A stretch of 7,514 nucleotides of DNA from Fidelibacterota bacterium (GTDB lineage: Bacteria; Marinisomatota; Marinisomatia; Marinisomatales; TCS56), in NCBI GenBank assembly GCA_030634675.1, contig DAOWAH010000067.1, forward strand, positions 1-7,514, given 5' to 3'. Under the pieces are notes generated by a model. The model had not been told where the DNA came from, searched no databases, and saw nothing but the letters and a program-made list of their open reading frames with translations. This document shows positions 6,548 to 7,514 of this stretch, one piece after another. Both the position numbers and the translations under genes were made by a program. Position 1 is the first letter of the stretch, and the number at the start of each line of letters is the position of its first letter.

Positions 6548-6575
6548 TGTATCAAAAACCCTCGTTTTTGGTACA
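6548..6575. repeat. Near-perfect 12-bp inverted repeat
   Basis: GTATCAAAAAC (6549-6559) and GTTTTTGGTAC (6564-6574) pair with one G-T pair around a four-base loop, and T6548/A6575 extends the stem to twelve pairs. It could be a hairpin that ends transcripts from the small gene at 6210-6389, but no T-run follows; it could equally be a protein-binding site. Confidence 0.5.
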
Positions 6576-6689
6576 CCATTCCCATAATCAAAATCGATTA
6601 GACGTTTTTGAGACACTTAAGGCGGGGAATGCCAAAAAGGTATGGGTTTGGGACAATCAACATCACTTAAATTATTGCAACTGATACAA

Positions 6690-6720
6690 TACCTTCGAGG
6701 TACACCCAAAACGTGTGTAC
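6690..6720. repeat. Two adjacent short palindromes
   Basis: TACCTTCGAGGTA (6690-6702) is a five-pair palindrome with a TCG centre. It overlaps a second inverted repeat, GTACAC (6700-6705) with GTGTAC (6715-6720). The two are mutually exclusive as hairpins. Role unknown. Confidence 0.4.
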
Positions 6721-6847
6721 TACACCAATATATCAGGTAAATTACCCACTACTGTGAATGTCAAAAGTGCACCTTAACTTTTTAGCTGAAGTGTCTGAAA
6801 GATTAAAAATTCATCTAGGATATTCTGGACATATGAGGAAAATATAT

Positions 6848-6871
6848 ACAATGCGTATACACGTACGTTGT
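6848..6871 (+). promoter_or_regulatory. Inverted repeat just upstream of the metalloprotease gene
   Basis: ACAA-TG-CGTA (6848-6857) mirrors TACG-TTGT (6864-6871) apart from a two-base bulge. It ends about 20 bases before the start codon of the following gene and directly follows an AT-rich run (AAAATATATAC) that could be part of a promoter. It may be an operator or a 5' leader hairpin; only position suggests this. Confidence 0.3.
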
Positions 6872-6881
6872 GCGTCATTTT

Positions 6882-6887
6882 GGAAGG
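6882..6887 (+). promoter_or_regulatory. Ribosome binding site of the DUF2268-like lipoprotein gene
   Basis: GGAAGG lies five bases before the ATG at 6893, a strong and well-spaced Shine-Dalgarno that fixes the start. Confidence 0.75.
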
Positions 6888-6892
6888 ACATA

Positions 6893-7514
6893 ATGAAAAT
6901 AATAAGCTATATATTAATTTTAATTGCCTTGTTTTCTTGTCAAAGGAATAAGTATGATTTCGAGAGAAAAAAGTTAATTATTAACAACCAACAGTTTGAG
7001 ATCCTCACTGCATATCAAATCTTTGACTACTATGCCGAAAAAAAAACAAGCTACTTGCAAAATGTATTCAATAAAATTGAGAATGAGTTTAAACATAATT
7101 CCGAATATCCCTTTCTTCTTGAGACTATAGAAAAAGAAATAAAACCTGATGAAAATCTGCAAGAGGAACTTGAATTACTAAAAGACATTGATTTCAAACA
7201 AATCGTAGATTCTGCTTTCCAGTTAATAACAAAAGAACTACCTGGACCAGACACAAAAATTCTTTTCATTCCAATAAACCCCGAATATAGAGAATTTTAT
7301 AAGAAATATGGAATTGGAATTCATGCAATCACTATAGGAACCGGAAAAATAATAGTATCAATAGACCCGACTTTTAATAATTGGGTACAACAATTGCCCT
7401 ATGTATTGGCACATGAATATCATCATAGTGTATGGACTTCAAGGAATTTTACAACTGCTGATTTTACACCTTTAGAGTATCTTGTTTTTGAAGGAAAGGC
7501 AGATTCATTTGCCA
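6893..7514 (+). CDS. Lipoprotein zinc metalloprotease, DUF2268-like (3' partial)
   Basis: The frame is open from ATG 6893 to the window end: 207 residues, with the C-terminus missing. The N-terminus MKIISYILILIALFSC is a short lipoprotein signal with lipobox LFSC and lipidation at Cys16. A charged helical region follows (about 20-115), then a strand-rich part (TKILFIPINP at 121-130, AITIGTGKIIVSIDP at 145-159), then HEYHH at 174-178, a zinc-binding HExxH motif in a LAHEYHH context. About 22 residues later LVFEGKAD (197-204) supplies Glu200 as the likely third zinc ligand, as in gluzincins and the DUF2268 family of predicted Zn-dependent proteases. The enzyme would be tethered in the envelope; substrate unknown. 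The gene is much more AT-rich than the left half of the window (about 30% GC in sampled lines against just over 50%) and rich in AAA, GAA and ATA codons, which hints at acquisition by transfer. Confidence 0.85.
   Translation, partial: MKIISYILILIALFSCQRNKYDFERKKLIINNQQFEILTAYQIFDYYAEKKTSYLQNVFNKIENEFKHNSEYPFLLETIEKEIKPDENLQEELELLKDIDFKQIVDSAFQLITKELPGPDTKILFIPINPEYREFYKKYGIGIHAITIGTGKIIVSIDPTFNNWVQQLPYVLAHEYHHSVWTSRNFTTADFTPLEYLVFEGKADSFA

Larger units (their letters stand above)
6390..6892. other. AT-rich, palindrome-rich stretch with no confident gene
   Basis: These 500 bases hold several short inverted repeats, an eight-base word GGTACACC in two copies (6570-6577, 6699-6706), and a frame that is open from 6514 except for one internal TGA at about 6682, ending near 6776. 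The translated words (for example VFETLKAGNAKKVWVWDNQ) look somewhat protein-like, so a decayed gene is possible. No start codon or ribosome binding site supports an intact one. Confidence 0.5.

Noticed and set aside
6974..7269. Minus-strand frames of 62 and 72 codons
   Set aside because: They are antisense to the DUF2268-like lipoprotein gene, which has a strong ribosome binding site, signal peptide and zinc motif on the plus strand.

Overview
The window is a stretch of bacterial chromosome with ordinary housekeeping genes on the left and an AT-rich, accessory-looking segment on the right. The best clues to the organism are two: a C-terminal YPNPFN/FlgD-like secretion tail on the first protein, and short-lipobox lipoproteins ending FNSC and LFSC. 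Both are common in the Fibrobacterota-Chlorobiota-Bacteroidota (FCB) group and related candidate phyla such as Marinimicrobia, Calditrichota or KSB1. MenA suggests a menaquinone-based respiratory chain. No rRNA, tRNA, CRISPR array, insertion sequence or complete mobile element could be recognised.

Layout. Plus strand, 1-1368: the 3' part of a secreted C39-like cysteine peptidase with a sorting tail, followed without a gap by a small lipoprotein of unknown function. From 1369 to 1865 there is no confident gene, only hairpins and a small W-rich membrane-protein frame that looks frameshifted (1620-1833). Minus strand, 5830 to 1866: four genes read leftwards, menA, a CPBP-family membrane protease, a shikimate-kinase-fold protein, and the bifunctional NAD(P)H-hydrate repair enzyme NnrE-NnrD. 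menA and the CPBP gene are 24 nt apart. After a 239-nt gap, the kinase-like gene and nnrDE are 15 nt apart, and the upstream stop codon lies in the Shine-Dalgarno of nnrDE.

Right side. Upstream of menA is a GC-rich island (about 6011-6125) with a 16-bp direct repeat and a clear intrinsic terminator pointing left, with no obvious gene feeding it. Beyond it the DNA becomes AT-rich: a possible 59-residue small gene (6210-6389), a palindrome-rich non-coding stretch that may hold a decayed gene, and at 6893 the start of a lipoprotein metalloprotease (DUF2268-like, HEYHH) that runs off the window end.

Functionally, NnrE-NnrD repairs damaged NAD(P)H and MenA makes the lipid-soluble electron carrier. 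The CPBP protein and the kinase-like protein have no demonstrable link to either beyond position. The most unusual point is that the kinase-like protein keeps its ATP site but has lost most residues that bind shikimate. I see no convincing evidence for a new multi-gene defence or mobile system here.
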